The notes beneath the pieces are model-generated. The model saw nothing but the letters and a program-made list of their open reading frames with translations. It was not told the DNA's origin and did not search any database. A stretch of DNA of 64,000 nt, taken from Verrucomicrobiota bacterium. GTDB lineage: Bacteria; Verrucomicrobiota; Verrucomicrobiia; Verrucomicrobiales; Akkermansiaceae. Both the position numbers and the translations under genes were made by a program. Below are positions 15,987 to 24,249 of this stretch, in pieces. Location: the NCBI GenBank assembly GCA_004293445.1, contig RDYP01000009.1, positions 1 through 64,000 on the forward strand, written 5' to 3'. Position 1 is the stretch's first letter, and each line of letters opens with the position of its first letter.

Positions 15987-17675
15987 GTGGGATTCATCGA
16001 TGCTTTCAAACGCTGGCGGCTGGCACGCCGCGGCATGTCGTCCGGCCGCAAGCGCCGGGTACATGCCGAGAACCCGGTGGCCTTGGTTTTGGATCGCAGT
16101 GTGTGGATTCGCGCCCTGCTGTATCTTTCTTTCCTCGTCGGGGTCTCGGTGATCGTCCTGAAGGCGGCTTGTGACGCAAATTTGGCCGAGGCCTCGGGGT
16201 CGGGCGCCTTTTTTGGCTTGGTCATCGCCGCGACGGCGGTGGCGATCGTGCTCTCGAATCACGAATTGGTGGCTCAGCGGAACGGCCGGATTCTTTTGGT
16301 GTTCGGGGGCCTAGTCGGTCACTTGCTCGTGGTGAGAGGGATCTCCTTCATGGTCGACGTCAATGCGATGCCGGGTGAGTTGAAGTTCCTGCTCATTCCC
16401 TTCGCGTTGACTCCGATGGTCCATGCCGTGTTGCTGGGGCGGGGAGTGGGAATTTTTTCGACGCTCTATTCGGCATTGCTGGGGTCCTTGGTGATGCCGA
16501 AGTCCGACGTGCTGTTGTATCTAACGGTGAGTCTGGTGTGTGGTTTGGTGGCGGTGCAGTCCGTGCATCGCGTGCGGCGGCGGGTGGAACTGCTGCGCGC
16601 CGGGGTGTATTCCGGGGGGGCTGCCTTGCTGCTGTGCGTCTTGTTTGAGCGGATCGATTTCATGCCGGGGACGGCGGAAGGTTTGCGAATTGCGGGCCTG
16701 AGCTCGCTGGCGGCTTTGGGGACGGGGATCGTGATCGCGCTTTTGGTCAGCGGGATGCTGCCGGTTTTGGAGGGTATTTTTCATCTGACGACGGACATTT
16801 CGTGGCTCGAGTTGGGGGATCTGAATCATCGCTTGCTGCGTCGGATGCAGCTTGAGGCACCGGGGACCTTTCATCACAGCTTGGTGGTGGCCTCGCTGGC
16901 TGAGGCTGCGGCGGAGGTGGTGGGCGCGAATGCGGCGATGTGCCGGGTTTCGGCGTATTTCCACGATGTGGGCAAGCTTTCCAAGCCGGAGTATTTCATT
17001 GAGAACCAGTCGGATGGGATGGAGAATCCGCATGATCCGCTGACGCCGACGATGAGCGCGCTGATCATCATCGCCCACGTAAAAGACGGGGTGGATCTGG
17101 CGGTGAAGCACAAGCTGAATCCCCGTGTGATTGATGTCATTCAGGAGCATCACGGCGATTCGCTGGTGACGTATTTCCATCGTCGGGCCCAAGAGCAGAA
17201 GCGGGCGGAATTGGCGAAGGTGGAGAAGGGTTTGGAGAATCCCGAGGACTTGCCGAAGATTGATGAGAAGAATTTCCGCTATCCCGGGCCGCGTCCACGA
17301 ACCCGCGAGAGTGGCATCGTCAGCTTGGCGGACATGGTCGAAAGCGCTTCGCGCAGCTTGAAGAAACCGACGCCGGCGAGGATTCGGGCGATGGTGGAGG
17401 ATTTGATCAATAGTCGGGTTTGCGACGGGCAGTTGGATGATTGCGCATTGACGGTGCGGGATTTGGCGAAGGTGAAAGACAGTTTTTGTGCGACCTTGCG
17501 GAGCATGATGCACACGCGGATCGATTACCCGAAGGAGGACGAGCGCAGTCAATTGGGGCGGAAGTCCGATTTGGAGCGGCGTTCTGGTGGTCCGAAAACT
17601 CAAACGCTGAAGCCGGTGCCCGCCCCTGCGGCTCAGGGCGGGGCGTCGCCAACCGTGGAGAATCCGAAATCATGA
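15987..17675 (+). CDS. 7TM-HD (PgpH/YqfF-like) phosphodiesterase, short form
   Basis: A ~562-residue membrane protein. Multiple transmembrane spans fill residues ~35-285; a cytoplasmic HD domain follows, with FHHSL, then HDVGK and further His residues in IAHVKDG and IQEHHGDS. This matches the cyclic-di-AMP phosphodiesterases PgpH/YqfF. The family usually has a ~230-residue extracellular 7TMR-HDED domain before the membrane block; here it is absent. A basic C-terminal tail follows the HD domain. The GTG at 15987 gives a basic N-terminus (GFIDAFKRWRLARRG); ATG 16035 is a possible alternative. The stop overlaps the ybeY start (ATGA), so translation is coupled. Confidence 0.88.
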   Translation: MGFIDAFKRWRLARRGMSSGRKRRVHAENPVALVLDRSVWIRALLYLSFLVGVSVIVLKAACDANLAEASGSGAFFGLVIAATAVAIVLSNHELVAQRNGRILLVFGGLVGHLLVVRGISFMVDVNAMPGELKFLLIPFALTPMVHAVLLGRGVGIFSTLYSALLGSLVMPKSDVLLYLTVSLVCGLVAVQSVHRVRRRVELLRAGVYSGGAALLLCVLFERIDFMPGTAEGLRIAGLSSLAALGTGIVIALLVSGMLPVLEGIFHLTTDISWLELGDLNHRLLRRMQLEAPGTFHHSLVVASLAEAAAEVVGANAAMCRVSAYFHDVGKLSKPEYFIENQSDGMENPHDPLTPTMSALIIIAHVKDGVDLAVKHKLNPRVIDVIQEHHGDSLVTYFHRRAQEQKRAELAKVEKGLENPEDLPKIDEKNFRYPGPRPRTRESGIVSLADMVESASRSLKKPTPARIRAMVEDLINSRVCDGQLDDCALTVRDLAKVKDSFCATLRSMMHTRIDYPKEDERSQLGRKSDLERRSGGPKTQTLKPVPAPAAQGGASPTVENPKS

Positions 17676-18133
17676 CCCCCGAGCTCATTATTGGCGACAA
17701 TCAGCATGCGGTGGATGTTCCCGAAGCGTGGTTGACTGCCTTGGAGAGGGGCGGGGCAATGGCGGCGAAGGCGATTTTGGAGAACCACGTGGTGCATGCG
17801 GAGGCCCCACTGGTCGGGCAGGAATGCGTGGAGGTTGCCTTGGTCGACGATGCGACGAGCGCACGGGTCCACGATCAGTTCATGGGGATTCCGGGTGAAA
17901 CGGACGTGATCACTTTTCATCACGGTGAGATCGTGATCGGGGTGGAGGTCGCCTTCCGTCAGGCCGTGGAGAATGGTGAGCCGCCCTTGCGGGAACTGTT
18001 TCGCTACGTCGTTCACGGACTGCTGCATCTGGCCGGCCACGAGGATGAGGATGCGGCGGATCGCGAGCGGATGGAGGCGGCGCAGGAGCCTCTGGTGGCG
18101 GCTTTGTGGCCTGAATTGAGTGGCGTGGCGTAA
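17672..18133 (+). CDS. ybeY: Endoribonuclease YbeY (16S rRNA maturation)
   Basis: A 153-residue zinc-dependent RNase. The metal site is HGLLHLAGHED, matching the HGxLHLxGxDH consensus except at the end: the family's final His is replaced by the Asp/Glu-rich EDEDAADRERM. TDVITFHHGEIVIGVEV is the conserved central strand (TDVLSFP in most members). Gene order with phoH upstream supports the call. The change GYDH to GHED shifts the third ligand, so its His count is worth noting, although GHED variants do occur. The start codon overlaps the preceding stop. Confidence 0.9.
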   Translation: MTPELIIGDNQHAVDVPEAWLTALERGGAMAAKAILENHVVHAEAPLVGQECVEVALVDDATSARVHDQFMGIPGETDVITFHHGEIVIGVEVAFRQAVENGEPPLRELFRYVVHGLLHLAGHEDEDAADRERMEAAQEPLVAALWPELSGVA

Positions 18134-18155
18134 GTGCCGGGGGTGGCCTGATGGC

Positions 18156-19109
18156 TCAGGGCGCGACTTCGGCGAGGAATCGCAGGGTGCTTCGGCCGGT
18201 CTTTTCGAGGGCTTGGGGCTCGATGACTTCGAGGGTATCGCCCGGCTGGTGCCAGTAGGGCATGTTCATGAAGTCGCCGATGAGATGGAGGCAGGGGAGG
18301 CCGGTGTTTTGAAGGGGGACGTGGTCGTCAAGGATGGGGCCGGGTGAGGGCCGCAGTTCGAGACCGTGAAGAGAAGCGGATTTTTGGATCGCTGTGGCGA
18401 AGTTCGCGGGCGTCTCCGAATTGTAGAAGAAGCTGTGTGCGGCATCTCCGACGAGATCGAGCACGATGCCCATTGCGGGCCAGCTGTGGCGTTTGGAAAT
18501 CGTGTGGGCGTAGTATTTGCTGCCGTAGAGTCCGTCGGTCGGGGTGATGTTGGGAAGAAAGGCCTCCTCGCCGTCGAAAAAGACGAGTTCGATGCTTTCT
18601 GCGGCCTTCGGGTCGGCGGCGAGAACGCGGGCGATTTCGAGGATCACGCCGGTTGAAGAGGCACCGTCGTTCGCTCCGAGGAAGGTGAAGTCATCGACGA
18701 GTTTGCTATCGAGGTGGCCGCCGATGATCGTGGGAACGGATTGGGTCCAATCGGGCCGCTCCTTGCCGTAGCGGGCGAGGAGATTGGTGAAAGTGAGGGG
18801 GCCGCGTGGGGTGCCGAGTTGAAAGGACTGGCGGAGGGTGATCCAGCCGAGCTTGGCGAGTTCGCTTTCGAGGAAGCGGAGGGTATTTTCGTAGCCTTTG
18901 CTGGCGGGCGGACGGGGTCCGAAGGCGAGGATGGATCGGACGTGGCCGTAGGCTCTTTCACCGGAGAAGGCATCCGCAAGTTCCGCGGGGATCGGGCGGG
19001 AGCTGAGGCGGGTGCCAGTGGCTGCGGGCGGGTTCCCCCGGATCAGCAGCCAAGCGGCGGCGACCGCGGCGAGCACGAGCAGAATGATCGCGAGAGGTGC
19101 GCGTTTCAC
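18156..19109 (-). CDS. M28-family zinc peptidase, glutaminyl-peptide cyclotransferase-like
   Basis: A 317-residue exported or membrane-anchored protein; residues ~5-25 form a signal anchor (LAIILLVLAAVAAAWLLIRG). The metal-binding sites of the M28/QPCT fold are visible: IIGGHLDSK (His ligand), FLGANDGASSTGVILE (bridging Asp) and ELVFFDGEEAF (Glu ligand and catalytic Glu). A final His lies in YWHQPGDTLE. The stretch FFDGEEAF...DGLYGSKYYA is very like eukaryotic and bacterial QPCT, which forms N-terminal pyroglutamate, rather than aminopeptidases. It converges with ybeY and is encoded next to parB on the same strand. Confidence 0.85.
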   Translation of the reverse strand: MKRAPLAIILLVLAAVAAAWLLIRGNPPAATGTRLSSRPIPAELADAFSGERAYGHVRSILAFGPRPPASKGYENTLRFLESELAKLGWITLRQSFQLGTPRGPLTFTNLLARYGKERPDWTQSVPTIIGGHLDSKLVDDFTFLGANDGASSTGVILEIARVLAADPKAAESIELVFFDGEEAFLPNITPTDGLYGSKYYAHTISKRHSWPAMGIVLDLVGDAAHSFFYNSETPANFATAIQKSASLHGLELRPSPGPILDDHVPLQNTGLPCLHLIGDFMNMPYWHQPGDTLEVIEPQALEKTGRSTLRFLAEVAP

Positions 19110-19136
19110 GGGGCCTGGGGTTTGCCTCGGGATGCT

Positions 19137-20039
19137 TCAGAGGTCCTCGACTCCAAGAAGGTCGAGGAGGCGCTGGAGGTCATCGTCGCCGTAGTATTCC
19201 AGCTCGATGCGGCCTTTTTTCGCGCCGTGGTGGATGGAGACGTGGGTGGCGAAGCGGTCGCGCAGTTTGTTTTGGAGTGCGCGGAAGTGCGCGTCGGGCG
19301 CTGCCGGAGTGCTGGCGGCACCGCGTGATTTGCCATCGTCCCGGTCGCTGGATGGGTCGAAACTTTGAGCGAGTTTCTCGGCGGCGCGCACGTTCAGGCC
19401 CTTCTTGAGGATCTGATCGGAAGCGAGCAGTTGGGCGCTTTTGTCTTTGATCGAAAGGATGGCCTTGCCGTGGCCGACGCTGAGACGGCCTTGGCCGACG
19501 AGGAGCTGGACGTCGGGATGGAGGTCGAGCAGGCGCATCGCATTGGCGACGCTGGCGCGGGATTTGCCGACACGACTGGCGATCTCCTCTTGCTTCATGG
19601 AGAACTCCTTGGCGAGGCGGACGTAGCCGGCGGCTTCTTCAATGGCATTGAGATCCTCGCGCTGGAGGTTCTCGATGAGTGCCATTTCGAGCACGTCGCG
19701 GTCGGAGGCCTCGCGTTCGATGACCGGCACGGTGGACAAGCCGAGCTTTTTCGACGCGCGCCAGCGGCGTTCGCCGGCGATGAGTTCGTAATTGCCATCG
19801 ACGACGCGGACAATGAGCGGCTGGATGATCCCGTGCTGGCGGATCGATTCGACCAGTTCGTCGATGGGGGTTTCGATGAAGGTGGTGCGCGGCTGGAGAG
19901 GACTGGGAACGACGCGATCGATGGCGACTTCGCGGGCGCGGCCTTGGCCGTCGGCGCTTGGGGTTGCGTCGCTTTGATTGCCACCGGGTTGTTTGCGGAT
20001 CAGGGCTCCGAGGCCTTTTCCGAGTGCCTGTTTCGACAT
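19137..20039 (-). CDS. parB: ParB/Spo0J-family chromosome partitioning protein
   Basis: A 300-residue CTP-dependent clamp that loads at parS sites and helps segregate the chromosome. The N-terminus KQALGKGLGALI is the ParA-interacting motif. The ParB/Srx domain contains GERRWRA (89-95), the CTP-binding box, and LIENLQREDLNAIEEA. A helix-turn-helix domain follows (SMKQEEIASRVGKSRASVANAMRLL), then a C-terminal dimerisation region. ATG 20039 is preferred; upstream frame extensions are not conserved. Unlike most chromosomal loci, no parA lies next to it in this window. I did not find a clear parS palindrome by eye. Confidence 0.94.
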   Translation of the reverse strand: MSKQALGKGLGALIRKQPGGNQSDATPSADGQGRAREVAIDRVVPSPLQPRTTFIETPIDELVESIRQHGIIQPLIVRVVDGNYELIAGERRWRASKKLGLSTVPVIEREASDRDVLEMALIENLQREDLNAIEEAAGYVRLAKEFSMKQEEIASRVGKSRASVANAMRLLDLHPDVQLLVGQGRLSVGHGKAILSIKDKSAQLLASDQILKKGLNVRAAEKLAQSFDPSSDRDDGKSRGAASTPAAPDAHFRALQNKLRDRFATHVSIHHGAKKGRIELEYYGDDDLQRLLDLLGVEDL

Positions 20040-20180
20040 GGGAGGCGGACCTTGGCAAAGCGGAGCGGGGAAGCAAAGCGGATTCACGGGGCGGGTGTGA
20101 CGTTTTTTAAAAAATGCGAGCGTGGTGGGGCTTCGGGCGCGCTTGACGGCGGGAAGCGGGCGGGGCATCCATGCGGCGCG

Positions 20181-20804
20181 ATGCGCATGTTCCTTCGATT
20201 GGTGGTGTGTTGGGTGACGGTGCTGCGGGCTTTCGGGCAAGTGGTCGTGCCCGTGGAGGTCGGCGAGTCTGCGGTGGCTGCCGTAGCCGAGCTGGGCGCG
20301 CGGGTGGTGCGGGGGGAGCATCAGGTGGCGATCGAGCGCATGCATCCACGCTGGAAGGAAAGCGTGGCCGAGCGGGAAGGCGGCATGGCGAAGCTCGAAG
20401 AGAAGTTGGCAGGGATCGGGAAGATGATGGTGGAGCAGGGGGTGCAGTTGAAATCGTTTCGGCCGGAGGGTTCCTGGACGGCCTATGAGGTGGGCTTGGG
20501 CAAAGAGCTTGTCGCGGAAGAGGGGCGCACGGTGGAGAAGATGATTTACAAGCAGTGGCTGTTGTTAATCCCGACGGCCACGGTGTATCGGATTGCCAAG
20601 CCGGTCGTGGCAGGGGAGTCGCCGGGATTCGTGGAAATCACCAGCCATGGCTTTCAGGTGGCGATTTCCGACAAAGGGAAGAACGACTGGACATTCATCG
20701 ATGGCGCTGGAGTGACCGTGCCCGAGTTGCGCCGGCTCTTCATCACTCTCCCGGATCATTTGCAACTTCCGGAGATCAAACGAGAGCACAAGGAGGTGAA
20801 GTGA
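20181..20804 (+). CDS. Secreted hypothetical protein coupled to a SET-domain gene
   Basis: A 207-residue protein with an N-terminal signal sequence (MRMFLRLVVCWVTVLRAFG). The mature part begins VVVPVEVGESAVAAVAELGARVVRGE and is rich in Lys/Glu helices, followed by a beta-rich half (WLLLIPTATVYRIAKPVV; GFQVAISDKGKNDWTFIDG). No family recognised. The stop codon overlaps the start of the SET-domain gene by one base (TGATG) and a good GGAGG sits within its last codons, so the two are translationally coupled. It is divergent from parB. Confidence 0.65.
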   Translation: MRMFLRLVVCWVTVLRAFGQVVVPVEVGESAVAAVAELGARVVRGEHQVAIERMHPRWKESVAEREGGMAKLEEKLAGIGKMMVEQGVQLKSFRPEGSWTAYEVGLGKELVAEEGRTVEKMIYKQWLLLIPTATVYRIAKPVVAGESPGFVEITSHGFQVAISDKGKNDWTFIDGAGVTVPELRRLFITLPDHLQLPEIKREHKEVK

Positions 20805-21388
20805 TGAGTCAGAGCGAGGGCAAAGCGAAGGGTGGGAAGTCGGGCAAGCGGGCGAAGGAGTCGCTTCTCATCAAAAAGCTCAAACAGCTGTGGGCTCGCG
20901 GGCAGAGCGAGCTGTGCGAGGTCCAAGGTTCCCGGATTCATGGGCGCGGCGTATATGCTACCCAGGCCATTCCCGCGGGGACCAAGATCATCGAGTATGT
21001 CGGCGAGCGGATCGACAAACAGGAGAGCGAGCGGCGCGCTTGGGCACAGCACGATAAGGCCAAAAAGCATGGGGATGCCGCGGTCTACATCTTCACCCTG
21101 GACGACAAGTGGGACATCGATGGTGATCTTCCTTGGAACACGGCGCGTCTGATCAACCATTCCTGCGAGCCGAACTGCGAGGCATGGATCGAGGGGCGGC
21201 GGATTTTCATTCACTCGCTGCGGGACATTGCTGCCGGCGAGGAGTTGACCTTTGACTACGCGTTCGATGTAGAGTGCTACGAGGACCATCCCTGCCTTTG
21301 CGGGCGGAACTCGTGCGTGGGTTACATCGTTGGACGAGATCAGTGGCCTCGACTGAAGGAGATTCTCGCCGATGCAAAGAGGGGGTGA
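20804..21388 (+). CDS. SET-domain lysine methyltransferase-like protein
   Basis: A 194-residue protein with a Lys-rich, probably disordered N-terminus (~30 residues) followed by a complete SET domain. SAM- and substrate-site motifs are visible: GRGVYATQAIPAGTKIIEYVGE, then RLINHSCEPNC (the NHS/C pseudoknot motif) and GEELTFDYAF. A post-SET-like Cys cluster, CLCGRNSC, follows and could bind zinc together with the upstream NC. All catalytic residues look intact. Such proteins occur in Chlamydiae and other PVC bacteria, where nuE-type members methylate histone-like proteins. Substrate here unknown; a nucleoid protein is a reasonable guess. Confidence 0.88.
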   Translation: MSQSEGKAKGGKSGKRAKESLLIKKLKQLWARGQSELCEVQGSRIHGRGVYATQAIPAGTKIIEYVGERIDKQESERRAWAQHDKAKKHGDAAVYIFTLDDKWDIDGDLPWNTARLINHSCEPNCEAWIEGRRIFIHSLRDIAAGEELTFDYAFDVECYEDHPCLCGRNSCVGYIVGRDQWPRLKEILADAKRG

Positions 21389-22300
21389 TTACCAACTCTT
21401 GAGCCCGATTGCGAAGAATCCGTAGAGCCCCGAGTCGAGGCCACCGAGCTGGTTTGCGAAGACTTCCGAGCCGCCGGTGGTTTGGATTTCGAGCTTATTG
21501 CCGTTTGTGATGCCGGCACCGTAGGTCAGCCAAATTTCCTCGCTCAGGCGGTGCGATGAGTGGAGGCCGCTGCGGAACGAGCGGAAGTGTAGATTTCGCG
21601 ATCCATCGGGGCTGTCGATGTTCCAAGTTCCGCCGTTGGGACGGATCTCGAACCCGAGGCACCAAGAGTCGGTGAGATCCCAGCTGCAGCGAAGGTTGGG
21701 GCCGTAAAGAATGACTTTCAGGTCGTCGGCGGGTTTCCAAAATAGGGCGAGGCCGGGGTAGATGGAGGCATCGCCTGTGAGGTTCGATGCCATGACTCCG
21801 CTTCCGATGCTCAGCTGATCGAGCACGCGGTAACCGGCGCCGATCGCGAGATCCAGAAAGAGATCGTCGCTCGACAGGCCGTCGAAGTCGGTGGCGAGCG
21901 AGGGATTGATCCAAGCTCCGCTGAACCAGCGGGTCCCGCGCGGCATTTGATAAAGCGCGAGAGACAAGTCGATCTCGTGCAGGTCTTTATCGTGTAGAGG
22001 GATCCCGGAAGGCAGGCCACTGGTCCGCAACATGTGAGTTTCGTAGCGGAAAGCGGCTTGGGCGGTGTAGCCTGCGAAAATGGGAAAGGGCTCCGCGAGG
22101 TTGGTGCTCAGTTCGAAACTCAGGTCCGCAAGGTCTGCAGGTGAATTTTCGAAATTCATCCCCGAGCTGGCAATGACCCCGACCCGGGTCTCGTCGAGTC
22201 CTCCCGGAAGGGTTCGGTTTTGCGGGCGTGTGATTTCGCCGCATTCCCCGCTGGCAAGGGTCGACCCGGCCACAAGGACCGCGCTGAGGAAAGCCTTCAT
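21389..22300 (-). CDS. DUF6268-like outer-membrane beta-barrel protein
   Basis: A 303-residue protein with a signal peptide (MKAFLSAVLVAGSTLASG). The mature protein has alternating short beta-strands with aromatic residues (FEIRPNGGTWNID; LYGFFAIGLKSW) and ends in Trp after a beta-strand, as outer-membrane barrels do. The pattern SFELSTNLAEPFPIFAGYTAQAAFRYE fits the DUF6268 group, although I assign it on overall resemblance only. Its stop codon lies immediately next to that of the convergent SET-domain gene, with no spacer. It probably resides in the outer membrane; role unknown. Confidence 0.6.
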   Translation of the reverse strand: MKAFLSAVLVAGSTLASGECGEITRPQNRTLPGGLDETRVGVIASSGMNFENSPADLADLSFELSTNLAEPFPIFAGYTAQAAFRYETHMLRTSGLPSGIPLHDKDLHEIDLSLALYQMPRGTRWFSGAWINPSLATDFDGLSSDDLFLDLAIGAGYRVLDQLSIGSGVMASNLTGDASIYPGLALFWKPADDLKVILYGPNLRCSWDLTDSWCLGFEIRPNGGTWNIDSPDGSRNLHFRSFRSGLHSSHRLSEEIWLTYGAGITNGNKLEIQTTGGSEVFANQLGGLDSGLYGFFAIGLKSW

Positions 22301-22337
22301 GTTGGTGACGCGCCGTCGGGGACGGGTGGAGCGGAAT

Positions 22338-22664
22338 TCAAGCAGTGAAGAGCTTGAAGACCCAGGTGGCGAGGACGGAGGTTGCGGCGAGGAGAAGGAC
22401 GAGCAAGAGAAGATTGAGGCCTTGGGCCCGGCGCTGGTTTCGCACCTGGCCACGGGAAGCATTTTCCTCAAAGCGCTTCCGTCGATCTCGGTCCGCGAGG
22501 TCGTCCGGTGGAGGGAGCGTTACCGCCTGCTCTTGAGCTTCGCGCAGGATTTTTTCCGGCTCGGCACTGATGCTGCGGATCTGCTCTTCGAGCAGACGCT
22601 CCCGTTCCCGGAGCAGATCCAGCTCCGGCTTCCCTTTGTCGGAATGGCTCCGGGAAAGTCGCAT
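22338..22664 (-). CDS. Tail-anchored coiled-coil protein, hypothetical
   Basis: A 108-residue protein. Residues ~12-45 (LDLLRERERLLEEQIRSISAEPEKIL) predict a coiled coil; a charged region follows (DDLADRDRRKRFEENASRGQ), and the C-terminus is a single transmembrane helix (LNLLLLVLLLAATSVLATWVFKLF). There is no signal peptide, so the topology is tail-anchored with a cytoplasmic N-terminus. It lies 10 bases downstream of another protein of the same build, and the two probably work together. No family recognised. Confidence 0.6.
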   Translation of the reverse strand: MRLSRSHSDKGKPELDLLRERERLLEEQIRSISAEPEKILREAQEQAVTLPPPDDLADRDRRKRFEENASRGQVRNQRRAQGLNLLLLVLLLAATSVLATWVFKLFTA

Positions 22665-22674
22665 GCGAAGATGC

Positions 22675-23295
22675 TTATTTCAGCAGGTAAACGACCAGAG
22701 CGATGGTGCCGAGTGTCAAGACCGGCAGATTGAAGGCCAGTCCGTTGCGAAGCTGGCGGCCGAAGTCGCCAGAAATCACGCGCCGCGCCTTGCCTCCGTT
22801 GAACAAAGTGCCGCTGCGGGAGCGTGCGAAGTGTTCGGCTGCTTGAGTGAACTCGTCATCGGCGTGTTCCACCACGGCCATCGCGCGTTCGAGGCTGCTG
22901 GCCATCTGTTCCCGCTGCCAAGCATCGGGGTTGATTTTTTCCAGTTTGGCAAGGTGGCCCGCAAAGCAGGCGCGGCACTGTTCGAGGTCGTCGATCTCTT
23001 GCCGCATTTCGTAGACTTCGCGGTCGATGCGGGTGAGCGTGGCGGTCAGTCGCTCGGAGAGTTCGACTTGGCACGAAACGAACTCGCGTTTGCGGGAATT
23101 CAGGGTCTCAACCTCCTGTTTTTGGCGTTCGAGTTCTTCGCGTTGCTGCTGAAGAAGCTCCAGCTGTGCTTGGGCAGCGAGGAGTTTGCCTTCGACGTCT
23201 TCACCCTGCCGGGCACCAGAGTTGGTACCGGGGTTCATTTCAAGTTGGGTGCTGCGGATTTTGAGATGGTGCGTGTGCTCGGTGACGGTTGGCAT
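22675..23295 (-). CDS. Long coiled-coil tail-anchored protein, hypothetical
   Basis: About 206 residues from ATG 23295; ATG 23238 and TTG 23346 are other in-frame starts and none has a clear ribosome site. The middle is a long coiled coil (LLAAQAQLELLQQQREELERQKQEVETLN, then DREVYEMRQEIDDLEQ) with a CRAC motif in the second helix. The C-terminus has a membrane helix (AFNLPVLTLGTIALVVYLL). Together with the next small gene it forms a two-gene unit divergent from the ECF sigma gene, with ~300 bases between. A membrane-associated scaffold is plausible, but no function can be assigned. Confidence 0.55.
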   Translation of the reverse strand: MPTVTEHTHHLKIRSTQLEMNPGTNSGARQGEDVEGKLLAAQAQLELLQQQREELERQKQEVETLNSRKREFVSCQVELSERLTATLTRIDREVYEMRQEIDDLEQCRACFAGHLAKLEKINPDAWQREQMASSLERAMAVVEHADDEFTQAAEHFARSRSGTLFNGGKARRVISGDFGRQLRNGLAFNLPVLTLGTIALVVYLLK

Positions 23296-23597
23296 TGCCG
23301 TGGACGGGATGCGGGACAGCACGTGGTCCTTAGCCGTAGTGGTCAAAAAGAGCGAGGAAAATTATTCGGTTTTCTTAAGGATTTTCCGCGTCGGCACGAG
23401 CGCGGTTCGGGAGGGTTGTATCGTTCAAGAGGGCAGGCAGGGCGGGTGGGGGACATAGGATGAAGATCAGAGTTTCGGGGCGGGGGGGGGCTGTCATTGC
23501 AAACGGCAGGACTTCCACTGATATGATGTGGACCAGTGCTTTACAGGGTGATGTGGCTGTGTAGCTTCTCGCGGCTCAACTCCCCCCTCACCCGAAG

Positions 23598-24188
23598 ATG
23601 CCGGAAGAAACCCTCCTGCCGGATCCGGACGAAGACCTCGTGGCTCGCGCCCGCAGTGGCGATACCCGCGCGTTCGACGCCCTGATCGTCAAATACGGCG
23701 AAAGGCTGTATGGCCTTGTCTACAACATGACTTCCCACAAGGAAGATACTCATGATTTGCTTCAGGAGGTGTTTGCGAAGGCCTATCGGTCGCTTCCGAG
23801 TTTTCGGGGGCGCTCGAGTTTCTACACATGGATCTACCAGATCGCGGTGAACACGACCTTGAACTTTCTGAAAAAGCGCAAGCGTCGGAGCGGAGTGAGT
23901 CTCAACGAGCTGGATTCCAGCGTGCATCATGATCCGGCGCTGGTCGACTCGAGTCATTTGGCGAATCCCGAAAAGCAGAGTCGGCTTCGAGAACTTCAGA
24001 AAAGATTGAACGAGGCGATGCTCGGTTTGTCAGAGGCTCACAGAACAGTGGTCACTCTGTTTGACATCCAAGGCATCCCGCATGCTGAGATCGCCCGTAT
24101 CCTGAGAACTTCCGAGGGGACGGTGCGGTCGCGACTTCACTATGCTCATCTCCAGTTGCAGGCGAAGTTGCAGGATTGTTGGGAGTGA
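23598..24188 (+). CDS. ECF RNA polymerase sigma factor (sigma-E-like)
   Basis: A 196-residue extracytoplasmic-function sigma factor. Region 2 spans residues ~20-95: FDALIVKYGERLYGLVYNM, then DLLQEVFAKAYRSLPSFRGRSSFYTWIYQIAVNTTLNFL, the classic core-binding and -10-recognition block. Region 4 spans ~135-190: LSEAHRTVVTLFDIQGIPHAEIARILRTSEGTVRSRLHYA, the -35-reading helix-turn-helix. It is the first gene of an operon whose second gene is a small membrane protein and whose third is a defective HtrA-like protein, a layout like rpoE-rseA-degS. It is probably released in response to envelope stress. Confidence 0.93.
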   Translation: MPEETLLPDPDEDLVARARSGDTRAFDALIVKYGERLYGLVYNMTSHKEDTHDLLQEVFAKAYRSLPSFRGRSSFYTWIYQIAVNTTLNFLKKRKRRSGVSLNELDSSVHHDPALVDSSHLANPEKQSRLRELQKRLNEAMLGLSEAHRTVVTLFDIQGIPHAEIARILRTSEGTVRSRLHYAHLQLQAKLQDCWE

Positions 24189-24249
24189 GAATTTCAAAAA
24201 AATTCTTGCAGGTGACTGAAAAATTTAGATTCTTTAACTATCAACTGCC

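Noticed and set aside
5848-18771. Long open frames opposite real genes, for example 5848-6687 (+), 9321-10685 (+), 10867-12465 (+) and 13507-14145 (+)
   Set aside because: They are antisense shadows of GC-rich coding regions (bioB, DUF4340, GldG-like, ABC ATPase); their products are low-complexity Gly/Ala/Arg/Glu-rich with no domain, while the opposite strand has clear family motifs.
19100-20180. parS sites near parB
   Set aside because: I could not find a convincing TGTTTCACGTGAAACA-like palindrome by eye; a computed search would be needed.
24189-24249. AT-rich dyad and possible promoter before the candidate anti-sigma gene
   Set aside because: The dyad is short, the -10/-35 matches are poor, and the gene is probably co-transcribed with the sigma factor.
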